Below the pieces are notes generated by a model that was given only the letters and a program-made list of their open reading frames with translations, did no database searches and was not told where the DNA came from. The translations under genes and the position numbers were made by a program. Below are positions 27,627 through 36,735 of a stretch of 64,000 nucleotides of DNA, one piece after another. Each line of letters starts with the position of its first letter. The stretch's first letter is position 1. Source of the DNA: JAENVU01 sp031422675 (GTDB lineage: Bacteria > Actinomycetota > Acidimicrobiia > IMCC26256 > JAENVU01); contig JANPMG010000135.1 in NCBI GenBank assembly GCA_031422675.1, positions 3,974-67,973 on the forward strand. The letters run 5' to 3'.

Positions 27627-28868
27627 TCAGAAGTCGTCGTCCATCTGGGGGGTCGGGGACGCGAGCAGCGAATCGAGAGTTGCGAGTGCTGCGGGACTTC
27701 CGCCCATTCGTCCGGCGCCGGCCAGTGTGGACGCGGTGAACCGGCCGATCATGAGCGCACTCAACGCGCCGATGTCGGTCGAGACCCGGTCGGCCGCACC
27801 AACAGCAGACCCGTGAGCATCGATGCGGGTCGCACGACCGTCAATGGCCTCGACACTGATTCGCCATCGACCGCTGCACCCCCCAGGCCATGGATCCTCC
27901 ACGTCGATCTCGATCGATCCGTTCCGGTCTCCGGGGTACCCGCGCCCGGCGACGGCCGCCGCGAGATCGACGATGCGAAACATCCAGCGATTCGGGTACC
28001 GCGATACCAGGTCCTGCTCGTCGAGCAGGAGAAGGAGTTGATCCACACACGCGTGGTGCACCTCAATGGGTTCCACCTGCATCGCATGGGCGCCGAGGAA
28101 CCGCCACAGGGCGCGGGCCACCGTGGGCGTGGCCGCGACGATGTCGTCGACCACGAGCCGGTAGCGCCACCCGTCGCCGGCCCGTTGCCGGTACCGCACG
28201 TATCCGGCCAGCCCGTCGTCGTGCCCGACGCGACGCCGAACGCCGTAGGTGAACCAGTCCGTATCGTCGGAGGCCGGTTCGCGCAGGTTCCAGAACGATT
28301 CGGACCGATCGACGAACCCATGGCGGGACGCGGCGGCCCGGGCGTAACACGCACGCACAGTCTCCCAATCTTGCGGCCCGAGCCGCACGACCGCGTTCTC
28401 GCCGGAATCAGTCAGGCCTCGGAGCGCCGCGAGACTTCGAACGTCGACGAGCACGGTCTCCTGCATGCCCGCGATCTCCCATCCAGTACTGCGGTAGACG
28501 CGGGTCGAGGCCGGATGGAGCGAACTCACGGCGATCCCCTGTTCGCGCATCCAGTCGAGGCCGGCGAAGAGCAGCGACCGGGCCACCCCACGGTTCCGGA
28601 ACTCGGGGCGGACGACGGCGGCCGCTACCGCGCCCATCGGCACCGACCGTCCGTTCAACCATTGCGCGCCGGGCAGGACCCGAAGGCCACCAACGAGCTC
28701 GGTGCCGAGATACGCGCCGAGGCGCACCGAGTCAACGTCGCGCTGCACTCGATCGCACCACTCGGCCCGCTCCGATTCGGGCCGTCCGAAGGCCTGGGCC
28801 CGAATGTCGTAGTAGGCGTCGAGAGCGGCGTCGCCGATCACCGCGATCCGGAGCGACCCGTTCACCAC
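27627..28868 (-). CDS. Eis-like GNAT acetyltransferase with C-terminal SCP2-type domain
   Basis: Family of mycobacterial Eis (413 aa). N-terminal GNAT domain with the acetyl-CoA loop VVRPEFRNRGVARSLL and GMAVAAVVRP-like beta-4 (here PMGAVAAAVV); second GNAT-like half DDGLAGYVRYR; C-terminal SCP2-like region DPWPGGCSGRWRISVE. Eis acetylates amines such as aminoglycosides and cell proteins; the substrate here is unknown. GTG start falls inside a 14-base tandem repeat that also carries the nth stop. Confidence 0.83.
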   Translation of the reverse strand: MVNGSLRIAVIGDAALDAYYDIRAQAFGRPESERAEWCDRVQRDVDSVRLGAYLGTELVGGLRVLPGAQWLNGRSVPMGAVAAAVVRPEFRNRGVARSLLFAGLDWMREQGIAVSSLHPASTRVYRSTGWEIAGMQETVLVDVRSLAALRGLTDSGENAVVRLGPQDWETVRACYARAAASRHGFVDRSESFWNLREPASDDTDWFTYGVRRRVGHDDGLAGYVRYRQRAGDGWRYRLVVDDIVAATPTVARALWRFLGAHAMQVEPIEVHHACVDQLLLLLDEQDLVSRYPNRWMFRIVDLAAAVAGRGYPGDRNGSIEIDVEDPWPGGCSGRWRISVEAIDGRATRIDAHGSAVGAADRVSTDIGALSALMIGRFTASTLAGAGRMGGSPAALATLDSLLASPTPQMDDDF

Positions 28869-28898
28869 CGCCCGTTCACCACTGCCCGTTCACCACTG
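28857..28898. repeat. Three tandem copies of a 14-bp unit at the nth/eis junction
   Basis: Unit CCCGTTCACCAC[CT]G at 28857-28870, 28871-28884 and 28885-28898, read on the plus strand. On the minus strand it supplies the TGA stop of nth in its first copy and the GTG start of the Eis-like gene in its last. Changing copy number would shift the spacing, and because 14 is not a multiple of three it would alter which frame the start falls in. Confidence 0.8.
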
Positions 28899-29543
28899 GC
28901 CCGCGGTCGGGCAGATGTCGGCGAGCATGCACTCCTCACAACGCGGTCGGCGTGCGCCGCAGACGCGCCGACCGTGCAGGATCAGGCGCAACGAGAAGCC
29001 GCCCCGAGACTCCGGCGGGATCATCCCGTTGAGATCCAGTTCCACTTTCACGGGGTCGGTCTCGTTCGTCAGCTTGAGCCGCGTCGCAAGTCGGCCGACG
29101 TGCGTGTCGACCGGCAGCCCGGGGAGATCGAACGCCACCGATCGCGCAACGTTGCCGGTCTTGCGTCCCACTCCGGGAAGTTGGACCAGAAGGTCGAGTT
29201 CGGTGGGGACCTCACCGTCGAAGCGGTCACGGACCGCAGTCGCCATTCCGATGAGACTCTTGGTCTTCTGCCGGAAGAACCCGGTGGCGTGGACGAGCAC
29301 CTCCACCTCGGCCGGGTCGGCGGCGGCCAGCTCGGCCGGGCCGGGATATCGGGTGAAGAGCATCGGCGTGACCGAGTTGACCATCTCGTCCGTGCACTGC
29401 GCCGAGAGGATCGTGGCCGCGAGTAGCTGAAACGGTGTCGTGTGGCGGAGTGCACACAACTCCGCCGCGCTCCCGGGGTACTCAGTCTCGAGCCGTTCGA
29501 GCACCACTGCGCAGCGCGGTTTCGCTCCTCGGGGTCGGGCCAT
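28890..29543 (-). CDS. nth: Endonuclease III
   Basis: DNA glycosylase/AP lyase for oxidised pyrimidines (217 aa). Helix-hairpin-helix LPGVGRKTGNV with catalytic Lys128, Asp146 in VDTHVGRL, and the [4Fe-4S] ligands Cys195-x6-Cys202-x2-Cys205-x5-Cys211. All key residues intact. Divergent from mshD with 24 bases between starts. Confidence 0.96.
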   Translation of the reverse strand: MARPRGAKPRCAVVLERLETEYPGSAAELCALRHTTPFQLLAATILSAQCTDEMVNSVTPMLFTRYPGPAELAAADPAEVEVLVHATGFFRQKTKSLIGMATAVRDRFDGEVPTELDLLVQLPGVGRKTGNVARSVAFDLPGLPVDTHVGRLATRLKLTNETDPVKVELDLNGMIPPESRGGFSLRLILHGRRVCGARRPRCEECMLADICPTAGQW

Positions 29544-29567
29544 GAGCGCAAGGTAGCGTCTGGCGCG

Positions 29568-30479
29568 ATGTCCCCCGCCGTCGAAGTGTCACCACCGTCG
29601 CGGGCGGACGCGAGCCGGCTGCGGGCTATCGACGCTGCTGTTCGTGCCGCAACCGGTCACGAGGCATTCCCCGAGGGACTGTGGGTCGCACTCGAGGATC
29701 CGGCGCGGGACGCGGTCGCGGCGTTCGCCTCCGACGCCGGTGCCGTTGCGTACCGGTCCGACTCGTTCGCCCCCGCCAACGAGCAGCTGGCCGTCGGTGC
29801 CGCGCCGGGAACTTCCGCCGCGGCGATCACGGAGGCGGTCGATGCGATCGTGCGCACCCGGGGTGGGGACCGTCGGCTCGTCGCCTGGATCCCGGGATCG
29901 GACCCGAACGTGGTGGAGGCGCTCACCACATCCGGCGGGTTCCACGTCGATCGGCGCCAGTTCCAACTGCGGGTCTCGCTGCCGATCCCCCACGCCGCGC
30001 ACTGGCCCGACGATGTGCCCGACGATGTGCAGGTGCGCGCCTTCGTTCCGGGCCACGATGAGCATGCCTGGCTGCACGTGAACAACCGCGCGTTCGCGAA
30101 TCACCCCGACCAGGGTGGTTGGATCGCCGAAGTCCTCGAACGCCGGATGGCCGAACCCTGGTTCGATCCGGCCGGGTTCCTCATGGCCTGGCGCTCCGAG
30201 TCCCTAATCGGGTTCTGTTGGACGAAGCTGCATGCGGCCCCGGAACCGATCGGCGAGATCTTCGTGATCGGGGTCGACCCGGATGCGCAGGGAATCGGGC
30301 TCGGACGCGCGTTGGTGCTCGGCGGTCTCGAGCACCTCAATCGCCAACGCGGTGCGAAGGTCGGCATGCTCTACGTCGCGGCGGACAACGCACCCGCGGT
30401 AGCGCTGTATCGCTCGCTCGGGTTCACCACTGCTCGCACCGACACCGCGCTGAGTCGCCCACCCGGGAGCAGTCGATGA
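29568..30479 (+). CDS. mshD: Mycothiol acetyltransferase (mycothiol synthase)
   Basis: Last step of mycothiol synthesis: acetylates Cys-GlcN-Ins. 303 aa, two tandem GNAT halves. The C-terminal, active half has the MshD hallmark WLHVNNRAFANHPDQGGW and the acetyl-CoA loop GVDPDAQGIGLGRALV. Mycothiol is confined to Actinomycetota, so this gene is the strongest taxonomic marker here. ATG at 29568 chosen because upstream codons overlap nth. Stop overlaps rlmN (ATGA). Confidence 0.93.
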   Translation: MSPAVEVSPPSRADASRLRAIDAAVRAATGHEAFPEGLWVALEDPARDAVAAFASDAGAVAYRSDSFAPANEQLAVGAAPGTSAAAITEAVDAIVRTRGGDRRLVAWIPGSDPNVVEALTTSGGFHVDRRQFQLRVSLPIPHAAHWPDDVPDDVQVRAFVPGHDEHAWLHVNNRAFANHPDQGGWIAEVLERRMAEPWFDPAGFLMAWRSESLIGFCWTKLHAAPEPIGEIFVIGVDPDAQGIGLGRALVLGGLEHLNRQRGAKVGMLYVAADNAPAVALYRSLGFTTARTDTALSRPPGSSR

Positions 30480-31546
30480 TCACTCGATACGGTGCCGCTC
30501 GAACCGACTACGCAACGTGGCTCGCCGCGCGCGGTCATCCCGGTTACCGCGTGGGGCAGGTGTGGGACGCGCTCTACACACAGCGTCGCCCGCTGGCCAC
30601 CGCGACGAACCTCCCGGCAGCGCTGCGCGACGAACTCGTGCGGGACTTCCCGCTCAGCCTCACGCCGATCGTCGAACAGCACGGAGATCGGGGTACCACT
30701 CGGAAGTTCCTCTTCGAAACTCACGATGGCGCCCAGATCGAAACGGTCCTGATGCTGTCGCCGAGTCGCGCGACGGTCTGCGTGTCGTCCCAGGCCGGGT
30801 GCGCAATGGGCTGCACGTTCTGCGCGACGGGCCAAGCCGGGTTCGAACGCCAGCTCACCGCGGGCGAGATCGTCGAGCAAGTTCTCGTCGCCGGTCACGA
30901 TGCCGGCCAACCGATCACCAACGTGGTGTTCATGGGAATGGGTGAACCGCTGGCGAACTACGACCCCACCTGGGCGGCCATCCAACGCATCCACGGTGAC
31001 ATCGGGATCTCCGCGCGGCGGATCGTGGTGTCGACGGTGGGGGTGGTCCCCGGGATTCGTCGGCTGGCGCGAGAATCGATTCCGGTGACCCTGGCGGTGT
31101 CGCTCCACGCAGCCGAGGATCGATTGCGCAACACGATGATCCCGCTGAACCGGCGCTACCCACTCTCCGAACTCGTCGACGCCGCGCACGAGTACGCCCG
31201 CACGCGAGGCCGGCGGGTGACGTTCGAGTACGCATGCATCGACGGGGTGAACGACCAGCCCGAGCACGCCCAGTCACTGGCGGAGTTGCTGCGCCCGCTC
31301 GGACCGCTGGGTGCGCACGTGAATCTGATTCCGCTGAACCGAACCGCTGACTTTTCGGGCTCCGCGCCCGAGATGTCCCGGATACGCGATTTCGCGGTGC
31401 TCCTCGGTGACCTCGGCCTCAACGCCACCGTCCGGCGCAACCGCGGCACCGACATCGACGCGGCCTGCGGCCAGCTCCGGGAACGAGTCGCCATTTCGGG
31501 CGCGAGCCCGATCGAGGCCGGCCCATCGACCAGAATGCCCGAGTGA
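30476..31546 (+). CDS. rlmN: 23S rRNA / tRNA adenine-C2 methyltransferase RlmN
   Basis: Radical-SAM enzyme methylating A2503 of 23S rRNA and A37 of some tRNAs (356 aa). Cluster cysteines Cys109-x3-Cys113-x2-Cys116 (CAMGCTFC) and the catalytic Cys331 near the C-terminus (DIDAACGQL) are present, with GMGEPLANYD and the SLHAAEDRLRN strand. ATG overlaps the mshD stop. Its own stop overlaps the next gene (GTGA). Confidence 0.95.
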   Translation: MITRYGAARTDYATWLAARGHPGYRVGQVWDALYTQRRPLATATNLPAALRDELVRDFPLSLTPIVEQHGDRGTTRKFLFETHDGAQIETVLMLSPSRATVCVSSQAGCAMGCTFCATGQAGFERQLTAGEIVEQVLVAGHDAGQPITNVVFMGMGEPLANYDPTWAAIQRIHGDIGISARRIVVSTVGVVPGIRRLARESIPVTLAVSLHAAEDRLRNTMIPLNRRYPLSELVDAAHEYARTRGRRVTFEYACIDGVNDQPEHAQSLAELLRPLGPLGAHVNLIPLNRTADFSGSAPEMSRIRDFAVLLGDLGLNATVRRNRGTDIDAACGQLRERVAISGASPIEAGPSTRMPE

Positions 31547-31893
31547 ACCAACGCCAGTTCCTGAACCGTTCGCACCCTCAGACGCTGCTCAACGCCACGT
31601 TGCTGTGCTATTTCGAGGCCGTCTTCAGCTTGCTCGATTCACCCGGCGACGGACGCCTGCTGCTCATCGCCATTGGTCTGGCCGCCGGTGGATTCGGGAT
31701 CGCCAACGACATGAAGTGGGGTTACGGCGTTGCCCTGGTGTCCGCCATCCTCCACGCCGCGATCTGGATCTCGTTCTACGGGTCCGACGTCCTCGGATTC
31801 CCCCAGATCATCTCGTTCGCGTTCTCGGTGCTGCTTGTGATCCTCCTCGTGCATCCGATGAGCCGTGAATACCAACGCATCTGGTTTCGATAG
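31543..31893 (+). CDS. Small integral membrane protein, unknown function
   Basis: 116 aa, not recognised. Basic N-terminus (NQRQFLNRSHPQTL) then about four hydrophobic segments: LLNATLLCYFEAVFSLL, LLLIAIGLAAGGFGI, GVALVSAILHAAIWISF and IISFAFSVLLVILLV. GTG start overlaps the rlmN stop, so it is coupled to mshD-rlmN. The same-strand packing is the only clue to role. Confidence 0.7.
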   Translation: MNQRQFLNRSHPQTLLNATLLCYFEAVFSLLDSPGDGRLLLIAIGLAAGGFGIANDMKWGYGVALVSAILHAAIWISFYGSDVLGFPQIISFAFSVLLVILLVHPMSREYQRIWFR

Positions 31894-31914
31894 CGATCTC
31901 GGCACCCGCAGACG

Positions 31915-33501
31915 ATGACCCCGATCGCCGGCCTCGTCTCGGAGTTCGCGTCCCGTATCGCGCCGTTGGACCGTTGCGCGAACGAAGCCTGGTGGCGAGC
32001 GAGCACCGATGTCACCCCGGCGCACGAGGCCGAGCGGGTGGCGGCTGATCTGGCGCTCCGTGCCGCGCTCTCGGATCGCGCCACGTTCGCCGCCCTGGCT
32101 CCCGATGCCGCCGATGATCGAGTCGTGGCGCGCCAAGCGCTCGTGCTGCGTGACCGCATGCGGCCCCACCAGATTTCGGAAACCACCCGCCGCGCCATCG
32201 TTCATCTCGAAGCCGAACTCGACGCGACGTTCAACTCGTTCCGCCCGGAGCTCGATGGTGAGAAAGTGGACGACAACACCATCGCGGCGATCTTGCGTGA
32301 ATCCGACGACCCGGAACGGCGAGCCCGCGCCTGGTCCGCGTCGAAGTCGGTGGGCGCGGTGATGGCTGCGTCGGTTCGCGAGCTGGCGCATCTCCGCAAT
32401 GCGGCCGCCCGAGAGTTGGGTGCGCGCGACTATTTCGCACTCACACTCGAGACATCGGAACTGGACGAGGATCGGCTCTTCGCCACCCTGGGCGCAGTCG
32501 ACGCCGCGACCGCAGTTCCGTTCGCCGCGTGGAAGGCGGCGGCCGATCGCGCTCGTGCCGAACGCTTCGGGTGCGATCCGGCCGCGCTGAGACCCTGGCA
32601 CTACGACGATCCGTTCTTCCAGGCCGCACCGCGCGACCCAGACCTCGACCTCGAACCGTGGTTCGTGGCGTCCGACCTCGAATCCTGGACCCGCACCACG
32701 TTCGCCGGGATCGGACTGGACATCGAACCCGCCCTGGACCGCAGCGACTTGCTCCCCCGTGCAGGCAAGAGCCAGCACGCCTTCTGCATCGACATCGATC
32801 GCGCCGGCGACGTCCGGGTGCTCTGCAACAACGTCCCGGGGTCGTACTGGGCCGAGACGATGCTGCACGAGTTCGGCCACGCCGCCTACGACCTCGGCGT
32901 CGGTCGAGATCTTCCGGTGCTCCTGCGCTCGATGCATCCGCTCACGACCGAGGGCATCGCCATGCTCTTCGGTCGCTTGGCCCTCGATCCGGAATGGCTC
33001 ACGCAGGTGGCCGGCGTGCCCGCGTCGGAGATCGAGGCCGCACAGGCCGCGCTGGCTCGTCGCCGTCACGTCGCACTCTTGGTCTTCGCCCGGTGGGTCC
33101 TCGTGATGACCCACTTCGAACGCGGCTTCTACGCCGACCCGGACGGCGATCACGACACTCGGTGGTGGGATCTCGTCGAGCGCTTCCAACTGCTCACCCG
33201 CCCCGTCGGTCGCCACGCGCCGGACTGGGCGGCGAAACTCCACGTGGCCCTCGCCCCCGTCTATTACCAGAACTATCTCCTCGGTGAACTCGTTGCATCG
33301 CAGCTTCAGGCCACCCTGACCTCGCGGTTCGGTGGCATCGTCGGCCGACCCGAGGTCGGCGCGTTCCTCCAGGCCGAGTTCTTCGGGCCGGGATGGAGCA
33401 TCCGCTGGGACCAGTTGATCGAAGTGGCGACGGGTACGCCGCTCGGCGTCGAAGCGTTTGCCGCCGAGTTGACGGCGCTCGCCGAACCGACCGGGCAGTA
33501 A
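31915..33501 (+). CDS. Zinc metallopeptidase, M2 (ACE-like) type
   Basis: 528 aa gluzincin. The zinc site is His318-Glu319-x2-His322 (LHEFGHAAYD) with Glu346 (TTEGIAM) 24 residues after the second His, the spacing of family M2 (angiotensin-converting-enzyme type) rather than M3. The rest is all-helical, with NNVPGSYWAETML before and GRHAPDWAAKLH..PVYYQNYLLGELVASQL after, matching the M2/M3 C-terminal substrate wall. No signal peptide, so cytosolic. Gap of 21 bases to the previous gene. Confidence 0.85.
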   Translation: MTPIAGLVSEFASRIAPLDRCANEAWWRASTDVTPAHEAERVAADLALRAALSDRATFAALAPDAADDRVVARQALVLRDRMRPHQISETTRRAIVHLEAELDATFNSFRPELDGEKVDDNTIAAILRESDDPERRARAWSASKSVGAVMAASVRELAHLRNAAARELGARDYFALTLETSELDEDRLFATLGAVDAATAVPFAAWKAAADRARAERFGCDPAALRPWHYDDPFFQAAPRDPDLDLEPWFVASDLESWTRTTFAGIGLDIEPALDRSDLLPRAGKSQHAFCIDIDRAGDVRVLCNNVPGSYWAETMLHEFGHAAYDLGVGRDLPVLLRSMHPLTTEGIAMLFGRLALDPEWLTQVAGVPASEIEAAQAALARRRHVALLVFARWVLVMTHFERGFYADPDGDHDTRWWDLVERFQLLTRPVGRHAPDWAAKLHVALAPVYYQNYLLGELVASQLQATLTSRFGGIVGRPEVGAFLQAEFFGPGWSIRWDQLIEVATGTPLGVEAFAAELTALAEPTGQ

Positions 33502-33507
33502 CCCAGG

Positions 33508-34692
33508 GTGTGCGATTCGCTGTGCGTGATCAGCGAGGCCGGACTGGTGTTCGGGAAGAACTCCGACCGCCCGCCGAATGAACCGCAGGTGGTGCAGGCG
33601 TTCGGTCGCCGGCCGGCCGGCGGTTCCGTACGGACGCAGTATCTCGAGCTTCCGGATGTGGGTGCCGCTCGATTCATCGGGTCCCGGCCCACCTGGTTGT
33701 GGGGCGTCGAACACGGATTGAACGAGCACGGTGTGGCGATCGGCAACGAGAAGATCTGGACCACCGGCGCGCCCCGGGCACGCCCGGCGGCCCTCACCGG
33801 GATGGACATCGTCCGCCTGGGCCTCGAACGTGGCCGTACCGCCGACGAAGCCCTCACCGTGATGACCGACCTGATCGAGGAGTACGGCCAGGGCGGCAGC
33901 GGGGAACGGGACCACAACGAGCCCTATGACTCGTCGTTCCTGATCGCCGACGTGCGAGACGGCTGGATGCTCGAGACCTGCGACCGTACCTGGGTCGCTC
34001 GTCCGATCGGGTCCGGAGCCGCGATCTCGAACCGCATCAGCATCGAACGGGAGTGGACCCGGTCGTCACCAGATGTTCCGACGGGCGCGGACTTCCAAAC
34101 CTGGCGCCACCCCGATGTGCCCACCACCATCGCGGATCATCGCCTCGCCGCTACTCGGGCCTGCGTCCGGAATGGGCGGAACGTCACGCCGCGCGCGTTG
34201 GTGAGTGCACTGCGCGATCACGGGACTGGCGCGTGGGGATCACCCGGAGAGCAAGAGATCGTGTCCAGCCCGATCCCCGACGCGCCCGGCGACGACCACC
34301 GCGGAGTCACGGTGTGCATGCACGTGCGCGACTACCAGGCCACGACCGCGTCGATGGTCTGCGCCGTGGCCGCCGATGCCGCGGTGGGGCCGCGCGCGTG
34401 GGTCGCGTTGGGGAGTCCGTGCGTGTCGGTGTACATGCCGGTGTTCCCGAGCGCCGGCCTACCGGCGCAGCTCGCCGACGCGGCAACGTGGTCTCGGTTC
34501 GCCGCGGCACGCGATCGCGCCGAGGCCGATCCCACCGCGCTCGGCGCGATCCGGTCGGTGTTCGCACCGGTGGAGCGGGAACTGTGGTCTCGTGCGGACG
34601 CCATCGACGGCGCCGATCACGAAGCGTTGGACGCCTACACCGCGACCGCGTTCGAGTCCGTGGACCGGGCTCTGCGCGCGCTGTCGCTCTAA
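33508..34692 (+). CDS. C69 / secernin-like Ntn peptidase
   Basis: 394 aa. Begins M-CDSLCVISEAG; in this family the initiator Met is removed and Cys2 becomes the N-terminal nucleophile. GKNSDRPPNEPQVV and WGVEHGLNEHGVAIGNEKIW are secernin/C69 hallmarks, and the C-terminal VCMHVRDY and LGSPCVSVYMPVF follow. GTG start six bases after the metallopeptidase stop. Likely a cytosolic dipeptidase acting with the upstream M2-type peptidase; inference from position. Confidence 0.82.
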   Translation: MCDSLCVISEAGLVFGKNSDRPPNEPQVVQAFGRRPAGGSVRTQYLELPDVGAARFIGSRPTWLWGVEHGLNEHGVAIGNEKIWTTGAPRARPAALTGMDIVRLGLERGRTADEALTVMTDLIEEYGQGGSGERDHNEPYDSSFLIADVRDGWMLETCDRTWVARPIGSGAAISNRISIEREWTRSSPDVPTGADFQTWRHPDVPTTIADHRLAATRACVRNGRNVTPRALVSALRDHGTGAWGSPGEQEIVSSPIPDAPGDDHRGVTVCMHVRDYQATTASMVCAVAADAAVGPRAWVALGSPCVSVYMPVFPSAGLPAQLADAATWSRFAAARDRAEADPTALGAIRSVFAPVERELWSRADAIDGADHEALDAYTATAFESVDRALRALSL

Positions 34693-34702
34693 CCTCCGCG
34701 GC

Positions 34703-36721
34703 GTGAACCGACTCGCCGGCGAAACCAGTCCGTACCTGCGTCAACACGCGGACAATCCGGTGGACTGGTATCCGTGGGGCCCCGAGGCCTTCGCGCACGC
34801 GGCCGCGGCGGACCGCCCGATCTTGCTGTCCATCGGATACTCCGCGTGCCATTGGTGTCACGTGATGGCGCACGAGTCGTTCGAGAACCCCGACATTGCG
34901 GCGGTGATGAACCGGCTGTTCGTGAACGTGAAGGTCGATCGCGAAGAACGCCCCGATGTGGACGCGGTGTACATGGAGGCAGTGCAGGCGCTGAGCGGTC
35001 ACGGGGGTTGGCCGATGACGGTGTTCCTCTCGCCCGATGGTCGCCCCTTCTACGGCGGGACGTACTTCCCGTCCGAAGATCGCCAGGGCATGCCCGGTTT
35101 CGTACGGATCATGGAGGCGGTGACCGACGTCTGGGACAACCAGCGCGACGACGTCGCCGATCAGACCGCCAAGCTGCGCCACGCGATCGAGTCCAACACG
35201 CTGCGCGATCGGCTCGCTACGGGCGGCGCCGACCTCCAGTTCGCGGTGCTCGACCAGGCGTACGAAGTGGTACGCGAGTCGTTCGATCCGATCGAAGGTG
35301 GATTCGGTCGCGCACCGAAATTCCCCCCGTCGATGACCATCGACTTCCTGTTCCGATGCCACCAGCGCGGCGATGCACCCGACGCGCTCACGATGGCGGT
35401 CACCACGCTGGACGCGATGGCCGCGGGCGGGATCTATGACCATGTCGGCGGTGGGTTCGCCCGGTACTCCACCGATGCGGTGTGGTTGGTCCCCCACTTC
35501 GAGAAGATGCTCTACGACCAGGCGCTCCTGATCGGCGCCTACCTTCGGGGTCATCTCCTCACCGGATCGTCGCGCTACCGCGAAGTGGTGGAGGAGACCA
35601 TCGAGTACGTGTTGCGAGATCTGAGCCACGCCCGCGGCGGATTCTTCTCGGCCGAGGACGCCGATTCCGAAGGTGTCGAAGGGAAGTTCTCCCTCTGGTC
35701 GGTCGAGGAGATCGAGGCGGCGTGTGGTGAGGACGCCGCGGAGGTCATCCGCTTCTTCGGCGTGACGCCCGCCGCTAACTTCACCGATCCGCACACCGGA
35801 TACTCGGGCACGATCCTGCACCAATTCGATCGCCACGAGACCCGCCCGGATGCGGTGCGACGTAGCCTGCCCCGGCTCCGGGCCGCCCGGAACGAACGGG
35901 TCCGTCCGGGTCTCGACGACAAAGTCCTCACCGCGTGGAACGCGATGTTCACCCGGTCCCTCATCGAAGCGTCGGCTGCGCTCGACCGCGAGGACTGGAT
36001 GGACGCCGCGCGCGCCAACCTCGAGTTCCTCCTGGAGCAGCTCCGGCCCAATGGTCGGCTCCTCCGGTCATGGCAGGCCGACGGCGGTGCTCGTCATCTC
36101 GGGTACGCAGAGGACTATGCCGCGCTCATCGGCGCGCTGGTCACGATGGCCGAACTCGACGACGTGCGGTGGCTCGCGCCGGCGATCGAACTCGCCGACG
36201 AGTTCATCGAACTCTTCGCCGACGACGAGAGCGGCGGGTTCTTCACCACGGGCACCGACGCCGAGGCCCTGATCGTGCGGCCCCAGGACTTCTTCGACAA
36301 TGCCACGCCGTCGGAGAACTCACTCGCGGCGGACGCGCTGCTTCGCCTCGCGGCCGTGACGGGAGATCGCCGATGGTTGGCGGGTCCGGAGCGGCTCCTT
36401 GGCTTCCTTGGACCGGCGATGACTCAGTACCCCACATCGTTCGGGATGTTGCTGGGGGCGTACGAGCGGGCGCTGACCCCGGCCGTCGAGGTGGCGATCG
36501 TGGGGCCGGACCGGGAGTTGAGCCGCGTCTGGGCGCGGACCGTGACCGCGCACGGCGTGGGAGTCCGATGCCCAAACGGTGACGGCGACGATCTCACACC
36601 GTTGCTGGCGGACCGTCCGTTCGACGGTTCGACGCGCGCGTACGTGTGCGAGAACTTTGCGTGTCGTCGCCCCGTGACCGGAGCCGACGAACTCGAAGCG
36701 CTCCTGAACGAGGTGCTCTGA
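34703..36721 (+). CDS. Thioredoxin-fold DUF255 / YyaL family protein
   Basis: 672 aa, orthologous to the SSP411/YyaL group. N-terminal thioredoxin-like domain (residues ~1-170) opens with LAGETSPYLRQHADNPVDWYPW and carries SACHWCHVMAHESFE, where the CxxC pair is CHWC; the remainder is an (alpha/alpha)6 barrel like N-acyl-glucosamine epimerases. Function is not established. GTG at 34703 is chosen because the previous gene stops at 34692. End of the four-gene run 31915-36721. Confidence 0.88.
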   Translation: MNRLAGETSPYLRQHADNPVDWYPWGPEAFAHAAAADRPILLSIGYSACHWCHVMAHESFENPDIAAVMNRLFVNVKVDREERPDVDAVYMEAVQALSGHGGWPMTVFLSPDGRPFYGGTYFPSEDRQGMPGFVRIMEAVTDVWDNQRDDVADQTAKLRHAIESNTLRDRLATGGADLQFAVLDQAYEVVRESFDPIEGGFGRAPKFPPSMTIDFLFRCHQRGDAPDALTMAVTTLDAMAAGGIYDHVGGGFARYSTDAVWLVPHFEKMLYDQALLIGAYLRGHLLTGSSRYREVVEETIEYVLRDLSHARGGFFSAEDADSEGVEGKFSLWSVEEIEAACGEDAAEVIRFFGVTPAANFTDPHTGYSGTILHQFDRHETRPDAVRRSLPRLRAARNERVRPGLDDKVLTAWNAMFTRSLIEASAALDREDWMDAARANLEFLLEQLRPNGRLLRSWQADGGARHLGYAEDYAALIGALVTMAELDDVRWLAPAIELADEFIELFADDESGGFFTTGTDAEALIVRPQDFFDNATPSENSLAADALLRLAAVTGDRRWLAGPERLLGFLGPAMTQYPTSFGMLLGAYERALTPAVEVAIVGPDRELSRVWARTVTAHGVGVRCPNGDGDDLTPLLADRPFDGSTRAYVCENFACRRPVTGADELEALLNEVL

Positions 36722-36735
36722 GCGGCCGGAGCAGA

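Noticed and set aside
27621..29426. 601-codon plus-strand frame under the Eis-like gene and nth
   Set aside because: Both minus-strand genes have all catalytic motifs; the plus frame is low-complexity His/Arg-rich.
31639..33915. 758-codon minus-strand frame under the metallopeptidase
   Set aside because: Antisense shadow of a gene with an intact HEFGH zinc site and good codon use; no motif of its own.
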